64,000 nt of DNA from an uncultured Bacteroidota bacterium (GTDB lineage: Bacteria; Bacteroidota; Bacteroidia; Chitinophagales; Chitinophagaceae). The translations under genes were made by a program, and so were the position numbers. Below are positions 1 to 7,359 of the stretch, one piece after another. Numbering within the stretch: position 1 is the first letter of the stretch; each line of letters begins with the position of its first letter. Under the pieces are notes generated by a model. The model saw nothing but the letters and a program-made list of their open reading frames with translations, did not search any database and was not told the origin of the DNA. Where the stretch lies: NCBI GenBank assembly GCA_903938445.1, contig CAJADG010000023.1, positions 62,001-126,000 of the forward strand, written 5' to 3'.

Positions 1-128
1 TTACAGGCGAATACTCGGTGATGCGTCATATGATGAATTTAGAAAGTGTTATTACTTATGAAGGAACGCACGATGTACACTTGTTAATTACAGGCATGGA
101 TATTACAGGCTTAAATGCATTTAAATAA
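1..128 (+). CDS. gcdH: acyl-CoA dehydrogenase, C-terminal end (probably glutaryl-CoA dehydrogenase), partial
   Basis: Only the last 41 codons are present; the open frame starts at base 3 and stops with TAA at 126-128. The translated tail contains [10 protein letters not shown], then [11 protein letters not shown] and ends [11 protein letters not shown]. That arrangement, with a Glu-Gly-Thr segment followed by a short helix, is the C-terminal signature of acyl-CoA dehydrogenases; the final GLNAF is typical of glutaryl-CoA dehydrogenase, which oxidises and decarboxylates glutaryl-CoA to crotonyl-CoA in lysine and tryptophan breakdown using FAD. The family is clear; substrate choice is inferred from a short tail only. 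It lies 30 bases upstream of aroK on the same strand. Confidence 0.72.
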   Translation, partial: TGEYSVMRHMMNLESVITYEGTHDVHLLITGMDITGLNAFK

Positions 129-158
129 AATTCGAATTATTAAATAGTAGTAGCGGTT

Positions 159-677
159 ATGGCAGCAGAGAAAGTATTTTTAATTGGAATGATGGGTTCT
201 GGAAAATCATATTGGTCAACAAAAATTGCTAAATGGATCAAGGCCGGTGGCTATGATTTAGATGCTTTAATTGAGATGATGGAAGAACGAACCATTAGTG
301 AAATATTTGAAGAAGATGGAGAGGATCAATTTAGAAAAATTGAAACCAAAATGCTAAAATGGTTTTCGGAAAAAAAGAAATTCGTTTTGGCTACTGGTGG
401 TGGTACTCCGTGTATTCAGGCCAATATGGATTGGATGAAAAAAGAAGGCATCGTTATTTGGTTAGATGAATCCATTGAGGTTTTAGTGGAAAGATTATCC
501 AATCAAAAAGACCACCGTCCTTTAATTGCCAATTTAAGCAATGAAGAACTTGAGAATTTTTTGCAAAATAAAATTTTAGAGCGTACTCCTTTTTATCAAC
601 AAGCCAATTATAGATTGTCAGGGGATCAAATTACAGAAGCGGCACTTAAAAAAATCGTACAAAAACATGGGGCGTAA
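159..677 (+). CDS. aroK: shikimate kinase
   Basis: Phosphorylates shikimate at the 3-hydroxyl with ATP in the cytoplasm, in the pathway to chorismate and aromatic amino acids. The 172-residue length is normal. Walker A GMMGSGKS is at residues 10-17, the substrate and metal Asp pair is in YDLD (D33/D35), the shikimate-binding Arg is R59 in FRKIE, the triple glycine GGGTP is at 80-84, the lid Arg is R120 in DHRPLI, and R142 (ERTPFY) is the conserved C-terminal Arg. The stop overlaps the start of the next gene by 11 bases, so the two are probably co-translated. No unusual residues seen. Confidence 0.94.
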   Translation: MAAEKVFLIGMMGSGKSYWSTKIAKWIKAGGYDLDALIEMMEERTISEIFEEDGEDQFRKIETKMLKWFSEKKKFVLATGGGTPCIQANMDWMKKEGIVIWLDESIEVLVERLSNQKDHRPLIANLSNEELENFLQNKILERTPFYQQANYRLSGDQITEAALKKIVQKHGA

Positions 678-1080
678 AATTTTACTTTGGGGATTAGTCT
701 TAGCATTGCTATCTGTAGTGTTAGGTGCTTTTGGAGCGCATGCTTTAAAGAATATGGTGCCCGCTGATAAAGTAGCCATTTTTGAAACAGGAGTGAGGTA
801 TCAATTCTTGCACGCGATCGCTCTAATTTTATTGTCAACCTATTTACAACAGCATCTTTCTATTTTAGGAAACCACAAAGGACTTGGCTGGTCTAGCAAT
901 TATTTTTTATTAGGAATTTTATGTTTTAGTGGTTCCTTATACTTGTTGACTTTTCAAACCCTTTGCAGTTTTAATTACAGCAAAATCATGGGTCCTATAA
1001 CTCCACTAGGAGGACTGTTTTTTATCCTAGGATGGGTAAATTGGATAAGGGTTGTTTGGATGTACAAAGTGGATAAGTAG
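667..1080 (+). CDS. DUF423 family membrane protein
   Basis: A 137-residue inner-membrane protein with four predicted hydrophobic segments (about residues 5-24, 45-64, 75-95 and 110-130). The first segment followed by LGAFGAHALKN is the DUF423 signature, as in E. coli YgdD and B. subtilis YwdK, and the FETGVRYQFLHA stretch after it is also characteristic. The family has no established biochemical function. The ATG lies inside the end of aroK (11-base overlap), which points to translational coupling, but a functional link with shikimate kinase is not established. Confidence 0.87.
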   Translation: MGRKILLWGLVLALLSVVLGAFGAHALKNMVPADKVAIFETGVRYQFLHAIALILLSTYLQQHLSILGNHKGLGWSSNYFLLGILCFSGSLYLLTFQTLCSFNYSKIMGPITPLGGLFFILGWVNWIRVVWMYKVDK

Positions 1081-1142
1081 GGCTGCCTAGTTTCAATTTT
1101 ACACATTAGCTAAAAAACCTTTTTCTTCCTATTGGGATGACT

Positions 1143-1150
1143 TATATTTG
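1143..1150 (+). promoter_or_regulatory. Bacteroidota -7 box for ftsK
   Basis: TATATTTG matches TAnnTTTG exactly. It ends 5 bases before the ftsK ATG at 1156, so transcription would start at or next to the start codon, giving a leaderless or nearly leaderless mRNA. No clear -33 TTTG is seen at the usual spacing. Confidence 0.55.
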
Positions 1151-1155
1151 TTACT

Positions 1156-3726
1156 ATGGCAAATACGCTCAAAAGTAAAAAGGCTCCCAAGGTAAGTGAG
1201 GAGGCATTAAATCCGGATAAGGAAACTACTGTAAATGTTACTGAAGTGGTAAAGGATGAACGCACTTCAAAAATAATGGGTTTATTTTTTATATTATTAA
1301 CCCTGTTCCTATTTGTTGCATTTACTTCTTATTTATTTACATGGCAGGAAGACCAAGATAAGGTTCAGTTATGGAGAACACATTTGTTTTCAACGAATGA
1401 TGTTAAAGTAAATAATATACTTGGATTCATTGGCGCATTTGTTGCCTACCAAATTATTTTCAATGGTTTTGGTTTAGCATCTTATTTATTTTGTACCACT
1501 ACGTTTGTTTTAGGAGTGAATTTGTTTTTTACTAAACTCCTTTTTAGCAGATGGAGAAACATTAGATATGTATTAGTAGGCTTACTACTTTTAAGTACTT
1601 GTTTTGCTTTTGTAACAAGAGGTGCTGCCTTTTCTTGGGGCGGTGCAGTTGGAGAATATGCAAGTAATTGGATGATTAAATGGGTGGGTAGCTTTGGAAC
1701 TGGAGCACTTTTATTAATGGCTGGATTTAGTTATTTTATTTGGAGATTCAATCCAACATTCAATACGCCTAATTTCGACTTCTTAATTCCTAAAAAGAAA
1801 GCTGCAGAAACAGACGAAGCATTGCTCGGTGGATTTGTACCTGATGCACCAGCTGTGAAAAAAGAATGGGATTTAAATAATCCTGAGCCAGTGCAAAACG
1901 AGGAGGTTGAAGTTCCTAATGAAGAAGTTCCAACAGGCAATAGATTAATCAATGAAAATAAAGGAGAAGGTATTGCGGTTATTATGCCTGAGATGGATGA
2001 GGAGGAAGGGGGCAAATTATTTATTGATGAGTTAGCACCAACTTTAGTGATAGATGAACCCGAAGAAAATGAGATTCCAGAAAATGAAACAGTTCAAATA
2101 ATACCTAATGAAGTGGAGGATTTTTCTGATTTAGATGATGAACTATTAGAAGATTTAGATTTAGAAATAAATGAAGGAGCCGAAGAAGCAGTGGTTCCCG
2201 TGGCTGCCATTGGAAGTCTTGCAACCAAGTTTGATGCAACATTAGATTTAAAAAATTACAAGTATCCTTCTATTAATTTATTAGAAACACATGGCTCTGA
2301 AAAAATTGTACAGGATCCTGAGGAATTAGAGATGCATAAAAATCAAATTATTGCAACTTTAAAAAATTACGATATTGCCATTCAACGTATTGCTGCAACA
2401 GTAGGACCAACTGTTACTTTATATGAGATTGTACCTGCTCCGGGTGTGCGTATTAGTCGTATTAAAAACTTGGAGGATGATATCGCATTAAGCTTAGCGG
2501 CTTTGGGTATTCGTATTATTGCACCTATTCCTGGTAAAGGAACTATTGGTATTGAAGTACCCAATATTCGCAAGTCAGTGGTGAGTATGAAGACTTTGTT
2601 AGCGAGTGAAAAATTCCAAACAAGTACCTTCTCTTTACCTATTGCGATTGGTAAAAAAATTGATAATGAAAACTTTATTGTTGACTTAGCAAGTATGCCA
2701 CACTTATTAATGGCGGGTGCTACAGGTCAAGGTAAGTCGGTGGGATTAAATGCAATTTTAGTTTCACTTCTTTATAAAAAACATCCTTCCCAATTAAAGT
2801 TTGTGTTGGTGGATCCTAAAAAAGTAGAATTAAGTTTATATCGTGTGATTGAAAAACATTTCTTAGCAAAATTACCAGGCGAGGAAGATGCAATTATTAC
2901 AGACACAAAAAAAGTAATCAATACCTTAAATGCTTTGTGTATTGAAATGGACAATCGATATGACTTATTAAAAGAAGCGGGTTGTAGAAATATTAAAGAG
3001 TATAATGATAAGTTTACTTCAAGAAAATTAAATCCTGAAAAAGGACATCAATACTTGCCATTTATTGTATTGGTGGTGGATGAATTTGCTGATTTAATTA
3101 TGACAGCAGGTAAGGAAGTGGAAATGCCGATTGCACGTTTAGCACAGTTAGCACGTGCCGTTGGTATACACTTAATTATTGCAACACAAAGACCTTCCGT
3201 AAATATTATTACGGGTACCATTAAAGCCAATTTCCCTGCACGTATTGCCTTTAAAGTGTCAAGTAAAATTGATAGCCGAACTATTTTAGATGCCGGTGGT
3301 GCAGAGCAATTAATAGGAAAAGGTGATATGCTTGTTTCTTATAATGGAGAGATTACGCGTTTACAATGTGCGTTTGTGGATACGCCAGAAGTGGACAGAG
3401 TATGTTCCTTTATTTCTGAACAAAAAGGATATCCTCAAGCTTTTTTACTTCCTGAATATATGGATGAAAAAGATTTGGAAGCAGGAGGTTTTGATGCAGG
3501 CGATAGAGATCCTTTATTTGAAGATGCAGCAAAATTAATTGTAAGCGCACAACAAGGTTCTACATCACTTATTCAAAGAAGAATGAAATTGGGTTATAAT
3601 AGAGCAGGTCGTTTAATGGATCAATTAGAATCTGCCGGAATTGTAGGGCCAAGCCAGGGTAGTAAACCTCGTGAGGTTTTATATAAGTCTGACGCAGAAT
3701 TGTACGATTTTCTTCAAAACTTATAA
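1156..3726 (+). CDS. ftsK: DNA translocase FtsK/SpoIIIE
   Basis: Hexameric DNA pump anchored at the division septum that clears the terminus region and activates chromosome dimer resolution. The 856 residues show an N-terminal membrane domain with four hydrophobic segments (about 40-62, 90-125, 135-160, 170-195), then an acidic Glu/Pro-rich linker (about 220-350) that is shorter than in E. coli, then the motor. Walker A is GATGQGKS at 521-528 and Walker B is IVLVVDEFADL with D642/E643. The C-terminal winged-helix gamma domain begins near LIVSAQQGSTSLIQRRMK and would read KOPS-like DNA signals. The start is supported by the -7 box just upstream. Confidence 0.97.
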   Translation: MANTLKSKKAPKVSEEALNPDKETTVNVTEVVKDERTSKIMGLFFILLTLFLFVAFTSYLFTWQEDQDKVQLWRTHLFSTNDVKVNNILGFIGAFVAYQIIFNGFGLASYLFCTTTFVLGVNLFFTKLLFSRWRNIRYVLVGLLLLSTCFAFVTRGAAFSWGGAVGEYASNWMIKWVGSFGTGALLLMAGFSYFIWRFNPTFNTPNFDFLIPKKKAAETDEALLGGFVPDAPAVKKEWDLNNPEPVQNEEVEVPNEEVPTGNRLINENKGEGIAVIMPEMDEEEGGKLFIDELAPTLVIDEPEENEIPENETVQIIPNEVEDFSDLDDELLEDLDLEINEGAEEAVVPVAAIGSLATKFDATLDLKNYKYPSINLLETHGSEKIVQDPEELEMHKNQIIATLKNYDIAIQRIAATVGPTVTLYEIVPAPGVRISRIKNLEDDIALSLAALGIRIIAPIPGKGTIGIEVPNIRKSVVSMKTLLASEKFQTSTFSLPIAIGKKIDNENFIVDLASMPHLLMAGATGQGKSVGLNAILVSLLYKKHPSQLKFVLVDPKKVELSLYRVIEKHFLAKLPGEEDAIITDTKKVINTLNALCIEMDNRYDLLKEAGCRNIKEYNDKFTSRKLNPEKGHQYLPFIVLVVDEFADLIMTAGKEVEMPIARLAQLARAVGIHLIIATQRPSVNIITGTIKANFPARIAFKVSSKIDSRTILDAGGAEQLIGKGDMLVSYNGEITRLQCAFVDTPEVDRVCSFISEQKGYPQAFLLPEYMDEKDLEAGGFDAGDRDPLFEDAAKLIVSAQQGSTSLIQRRMKLGYNRAGRLMDQLESAGIVGPSQGSKPREVLYKSDAELYDFLQNL

Positions 3727-3732
3727 TACAGT

Positions 3733-3767
3733 TAATCCTAGTTTAACATACCATTAAACTAGGATTA
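3733..3767 (+). terminator. ftsK terminator hairpin, abutting the lolA promoter
   Basis: A perfect 14-bp inverted repeat (3733-3746 against 3754-3767) with loop CATACCA, directly followed by a T-rich run. The run is itself the lolA -7 box (3770-3777), so one sequence ends the ftsK transcript and forms the upstream part of the next promoter. Confidence 0.8.
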
Positions 3768-3769
3768 CT

Positions 3770-3777
3770 TATTTTTG
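3770..3777 (+). promoter_or_regulatory. -7 box for lolA
   Basis: TATTTTTG matches TAnnTTTG exactly, 37 bases before the lolA ATG. The region that would carry the -33 element is filled by the 14-bp inverted repeat of the ftsK terminator. Confidence 0.6.
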
Positions 3778-3814
3778 TCCCAGCTTTATACTTATTCATC
3801 CATTAAGCAAGTCA

Positions 3815-4438
3815 ATGAAACAACTTTTAATATTAGCAGCAGCACTTTCATTTAATAATGTTCAGGCTCAAAAAGACCCTCTAGCCAAAGCCCTTTTAGA
3901 CCAAATGGGTGCTAAAGTGAAGCAAGCAAAAGGCATCTTGGTGAATATTCAGTTGATTTCAAAAAATAATACAGGAAAGCCCTTGGGAACAAAGACGATT
4001 AACTTAAAAATGAAAGGGGATAAATATGTGCTTCAACAAGGTTCCATGGAGATTGTTTGTGATGGGTCGACTATTTATAATTTTGACGGGGTAAGTTCGA
4101 TTTCTAAGTCCCCTGTAGCAGAATCGGACCAAACCCTTAGTCCTCAAAAATTATTATCAGGTAACTACGATAAAGACTTCAATTTCAAATTGTTAAGTCA
4201 GGATGGTTCAAAGGCTACCATCGAGCTTTCACCTATAGATAAACGAAAGAATTTCCAAAAGGTAACACTCATATTAGACAAGGTTAAGTCTGCGCTATCA
4301 AGTGCTACAATTTTGGATAAAAGCAATAATATTACAGATGTAAAAGTAGTGTCGATTAACTATGCTGCTAGCCTCCAAGACAAGCTTTTTCAGTTCAACA
4401 GGGCAAAATACCCAAAAAACGTAGAAATTTTTGATTAG
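3815..4438 (+). CDS. lolA: LolA-like outer-membrane lipoprotein carrier protein
   Basis: Periplasmic chaperone expected to ferry lipoproteins from the inner membrane to the outer membrane. The 207 residues begin with a signal peptide (hydrophobic to about residue 16, cleavage after NVQAQ). The mature part has the LolA-type layout: an N-terminal helix (DPLAKALLDQMGAKVKQAKG), then antiparallel strands such as IVCDGSTIYNFD and the SPQKLLSG helix, forming a half-barrel. Sequence identity to the proteobacterial protein is low, as usual in Bacteroidota. Its position after ftsK matches E. coli (ftsK-lolA), which supports the call. It has its own promoter at 3770-3777. Confidence 0.82.
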   Translation: MKQLLILAAALSFNNVQAQKDPLAKALLDQMGAKVKQAKGILVNIQLISKNNTGKPLGTKTINLKMKGDKYVLQQGSMEIVCDGSTIYNFDGVSSISKSPVAESDQTLSPQKLLSGNYDKDFNFKLLSQDGSKATIELSPIDKRKNFQKVTLILDKVKSALSSATILDKSNNITDVKVVSINYAASLQDKLFQFNRAKYPKNVEIFD

Positions 4439-4456
4439 GTTAAGCCCTTTTCCCCT

Positions 4457-4464
4457 TATCTTTG
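4457..4464 (+). promoter_or_regulatory. -7 box for rpsO
   Basis: TATCTTTG followed by CA, an exact TAnnTTTG match. It lies 60 bases before the rpsO ATG at 4524. Because it is inside the N-terminal extension of the open frame that begins at 4431, it also shows that the extension is not the real protein start. Confidence 0.7.
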
Positions 4465-4523
4465 CAGCCGAAATAAAAGAAAAAAACCGTGGCCAATTGT
4501 TGGTCACAAAAAAGAAGATTACA

Positions 4524-4796
4524 ATGTCTATACTAACAAAAGAAAAGAAAGCGAGCATTTTTGCTGAATTTGGTGGAAAAGCAACTAACACAGGTTCAAT
4601 CGAAGGACAAATTGCTTTATTAACTCAACGTATTGCGCACATTTCAGGTCACTTGAAAGCAAACCACAAAGACCATTCAACTCAAAGAGGTTTAATGCAA
4701 TTAGTGGGTCAGCGTAAGCGTTTATTGGTTTATTTACAAAAACATAACCTTACTGGTTACCGCGCACTAATTGAAAAATTAGGCTTAAGAAAATAA
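4524..4796 (+). CDS. rpsO: 30S ribosomal protein S15
   Basis: Binds the central domain of 16S rRNA (helices 20-22) early in 30S assembly. The 90-residue product from ATG 4524 (MSILTKEKKASIFAEFG) has the normal length and conserved S15 blocks: TGSIEGQIALLTQRI, HLKANHKDHSTQRGL, and VGQRKRLLVYL. The reading frame stays open upstream to 4431, but that would add 31 residues absent from S15, and the promoter at 4457-4464 falls inside it, so the later start is chosen. It is followed by pnp, the same rpsO-pnp order as in many bacteria. Confidence 0.97.
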   Translation: MSILTKEKKASIFAEFGGKATNTGSIEGQIALLTQRIAHISGHLKANHKDHSTQRGLMQLVGQRKRLLVYLQKHNLTGYRALIEKLGLRK

Positions 4797-4820
4797 TTCA
4801 AGAACTACTTATAATAGCTG

Positions 4821-4845
4821 TCCCAACTGTACAAAACGGTTGGGA
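4821..4845 (+). terminator. hairpin between rpsO and pnp
   Basis: TCCCAAC (4821-4827) pairs perfectly with GTTGGGA (4839-4845) across an 11-base loop. The following TTAGTTGTTT is only weakly T-rich, so it could be a partial terminator for rpsO or, as in the E. coli rpsO-pnp leader, a site for RNase processing and pnp autoregulation. Its role is inferred. Confidence 0.5.
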
Positions 4846-4894
4846 TTAGTTGTTTATATAGGTATGTTGGGTTTCACACCAAAAAAAAATAAAA

Positions 4895-7045
4895 ATGTTA
4901 TCACAACCGAAATCAGTAAAGTTCGAGGTTAATCCTGGACAAGAAATATTTATCGAAACAGGTAAATTAGCACGTCAAGCTGACGGAGCAGTTACCGTTA
5001 GACAAGGAAATTGTATTTTATTAGCAACCGTGGTTGCCAACAAAGACCCTAAAGATGGTCAAGACTTTTTCCCATTAAGCGTTGATTACCAAGAAAAGTT
5101 TGCATCTGCAGGCCGTATTCCAGGTTCCTTCTTTAAAAGAGAAGCGCGTTTAAATGACTACGAAATTTTAACAAGCCGTCTAATTGATCGTGCCTTAAGA
5201 CCATTATTCCCTGAAGATTATTTATGCGATGTGCAAGTATTAATCTCATTAGTATCTAGCGATGAGAATGTAATGCCTGATTCATTAGCATGTTTAGCAG
5301 CTTCTGCAGCATTAGCAGTTTCCAATATTCCAATTAAAGAAATTATTTCTGAAGTAAGAATTGCAAAGATCGACGGCAAGTTCGTGATCAATCCTTCTAA
5401 AGCAGAATTAGCAAAATGTGAATTAGAATTTATCATCGCAGCAACTGAAAAGAACTTGATGATGGTAGAAGGAGAAGCAAAAGAATGTTCTGAAGAAGAA
5501 TTAGTTGAATGTTTAGAGATGGCGCATGAAGCAATCAAAAAACAAATTAAAGCGCAAGGGGAGTTAAGAAAGATTGTGGGTATCACAGAAGTACGTGATT
5601 ACAAAAAACCAGAACAAGACGAAGAGATCAAGAAAAAAGTATATGATTTCGCAACTGCAAAAGTAGACGCTATCGCAAGAATGGGTTCTGCTAAGCATGA
5701 GCGTAGCGATGCATTCAGTGCATTGAAAAAAGAAATCATGGAACATTTAGGTACTGAAATTACCGACTTGCAAAAGAAATTAGCAGGAAAGTATTATGAG
5801 GATTTAAAATGGGAAGTGGTACGTAATATGATTGTGGACAGTCGTATTCGTTTAGATGGTCGTAGCTTGGATCAAGTGCGTCCTTTAGCAATGGAAACTT
5901 CTCCATTACCAACTCCGCACGGATCTTCTTTATTTACAAGAGGTGAAACTCAATCTTTAACTACAGTAACATTAGGTACTAAGTTAGATGAGTTAATGCA
6001 AGAGACTGCTCAAAGCGCTGAATATCAAAAATTCTTCTTACACTATAATTTCCCTCCATTCTCAACAGGTGAAGTGAAAATGATGCGTGGTGTTGGTCGT
6101 CGTGAAGTAGGTCATGGTAACTTAGCTCAACGTTCTTTAAAACAAATGTTACCAGATAGCACCGTATTCCCTTACACATTACGTGTAGTATCTGATATCT
6201 TAGAATCAAACGGTTCGTCTTCAATGGCAACAGTTTGTGCCGGTTCATTAGCCTTAATGGATGCAGGTGTTCCTGTTCCTAAGCACGTGAGTGGTGTGGC
6301 AATGGGATTAATTTCAAGAGAAGATGGCAAGTATGCAATCTTAACTGATATCTTAGGAGATGAGGATCATTTAGGTGATATGGACTTTAAAGTAACAGGT
6401 ACTAAAGATGGTATTTGTGGAGTTCAAATGGATATTAAAGTAGACGGATTAAGTATGGACATTATGCGTGAAGCATTGTCTCAAGCTAAGAAAGGTCGCT
6501 TACATATATTAGATGCAATGTATGAGTGTATTCCTGCTGCACGAGCAGACGTGAAGCCTCATGCTCCAAGAATGGTTAAATTAATTATTGATAAAGAATT
6601 TATTGGTGCTGTAATCGGACCAGGTGGTAAGATTATCCAAGAAATGCAAAGAACTACAGGTGCTACTATTAACATTGAGGAAGTAGACAACCATGGTGAA
6701 GTAAGTATCTTCTCTGCAAACAAGGATAGCTTAGATGCTGCGGTTAAATGGATCAATGGTATTGTTGCGGTTCCAGAAATTGGAGACGTTTATGATGGTG
6801 TTGTGAAAGGCATTAAAGAATTTGGTGCATTCGTTGAATTCATGCCAGGCAAACAAGGTTTATTACACATTAGTGAAATAAGCTGGAAGCGTTTGGAAAC
6901 AATGGATGGTATCTTCAAGGAAGGGGATGAAGTGAAAGTGAAATTGGTTGGTTTGGATCCTAAAACAGGTAAATTCAAATTAAGCCACAAAGCTTTATTA
7001 CCTAAGCCAGAGCAAGCGCCTCGCGAAGATCGCCCACAAGCTTAG
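4895..7045 (+). CDS. pnp: polyribonucleotide nucleotidyltransferase (PNPase)
   Basis: Trimeric 3'-5' phosphorolytic exoribonuclease of mRNA decay. The 716 residues have the full family layout: first RNase PH domain (about 1-210), alpha-helical linker (about 240-310), second RNase PH domain (about 315-545, with the catalytic-core SNGSSSMATVCAGSLALMDAG), KH domain (about 555-615, with the GxxG loop in VIGPGGKIIQEM) and S1 domain (about 620-700, GDVYDGVVKGIKEFGAFVEF). The short tail is Pro/Arg rich. It lies 98 bases after rpsO, and a strong terminator follows at 7092. No separate consensus promoter was found in the gap, so read-through from rpsO is likely. Confidence 0.98.
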   Translation: MLSQPKSVKFEVNPGQEIFIETGKLARQADGAVTVRQGNCILLATVVANKDPKDGQDFFPLSVDYQEKFASAGRIPGSFFKREARLNDYEILTSRLIDRALRPLFPEDYLCDVQVLISLVSSDENVMPDSLACLAASAALAVSNIPIKEIISEVRIAKIDGKFVINPSKAELAKCELEFIIAATEKNLMMVEGEAKECSEEELVECLEMAHEAIKKQIKAQGELRKIVGITEVRDYKKPEQDEEIKKKVYDFATAKVDAIARMGSAKHERSDAFSALKKEIMEHLGTEITDLQKKLAGKYYEDLKWEVVRNMIVDSRIRLDGRSLDQVRPLAMETSPLPTPHGSSLFTRGETQSLTTVTLGTKLDELMQETAQSAEYQKFFLHYNFPPFSTGEVKMMRGVGRREVGHGNLAQRSLKQMLPDSTVFPYTLRVVSDILESNGSSSMATVCAGSLALMDAGVPVPKHVSGVAMGLISREDGKYAILTDILGDEDHLGDMDFKVTGTKDGICGVQMDIKVDGLSMDIMREALSQAKKGRLHILDAMYECIPAARADVKPHAPRMVKLIIDKEFIGAVIGPGGKIIQEMQRTTGATINIEEVDNHGEVSIFSANKDSLDAAVKWINGIVAVPEIGDVYDGVVKGIKEFGAFVEFMPGKQGLLHISEISWKRLETMDGIFKEGDEVKVKLVGLDPKTGKFKLSHKALLPKPEQAPREDRPQA

Positions 7046-7091
7046 TTTTTGCGCTTAAATTCATTTTTAAGCTTAATTATTTAATGATATC

Positions 7092-7123
7092 AAAGTCCTC
7101 CCAATACAATGGGGGGACTTTTT
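7092..7123 (+). terminator. pnp transcription terminator
   Basis: AAAGTCCTCCC (7092-7102) pairs with GGGGGGACTTT (7111-7121), with one G-T wobble and a loop of 8, followed by a T run. Strong intrinsic terminator, 46 bases after the pnp stop. Confidence 0.88.
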
Positions 7124-7359
7124 GTTTAAAAAATTTATCTCTTTCAACTTGAAAGGATAAACAATATTTAATATGTCTTAACCAAAGCAATTTCGATTTT
7201 TGGAAAACTGATAAATAACTTAAAAAAAACTTAATAATTTATTAATATCTTTTAATTATTAATATATATTCGTAGGAGAAAGCTTGTAACCGGTGTATTA
7301 ACTGCACCTATTACAAGCTTTATTATTTAGAAAATAAGTTCATAACAAAACATCAAAAC
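7124..7359 (+). promoter_or_regulatory. susC upstream region and leader
   Basis: The 236 bases between the pnp terminator and the susC start hold no gene. They are extremely A+T rich. The best promoter candidate is TATATTCG at 7265-7272 (one mismatch to TAnnTTTG), which would start the transcript at about 7279, exactly where the large leader hairpin begins. No convincing -33 TTTG was found. Confidence 0.45.
7279..7321 (+). other. leader hairpin of the susC transcript
   Basis: A perfect 11-bp inverted repeat, AAAGCTTGTAA (7279-7289) against TTACAAGCTTT (7311-7321), encloses a second stem, GGTG (7292-7295) with CACC (7305-7308). It stands out as a G+C island in an A/T-rich region, ends 38 bases before the susC ATG and would be the first element of the mRNA. 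It is followed by TATTATTT, so an attenuator-like function is possible but not shown. Confidence 0.65.

Noticed and set aside
4431-4523. N-terminal extension of the rpsO frame by 31 residues
   Set aside because: The extension has no S15 homology and contains the -7 box TATCTTTG; the normal 90-residue start is at 4524.
5218-5586. Minus-strand open frame of about 120 codons across pnp
   Set aside because: Antisense to a conserved domain; its length is explained by the codon pattern of pnp and no family features are seen.
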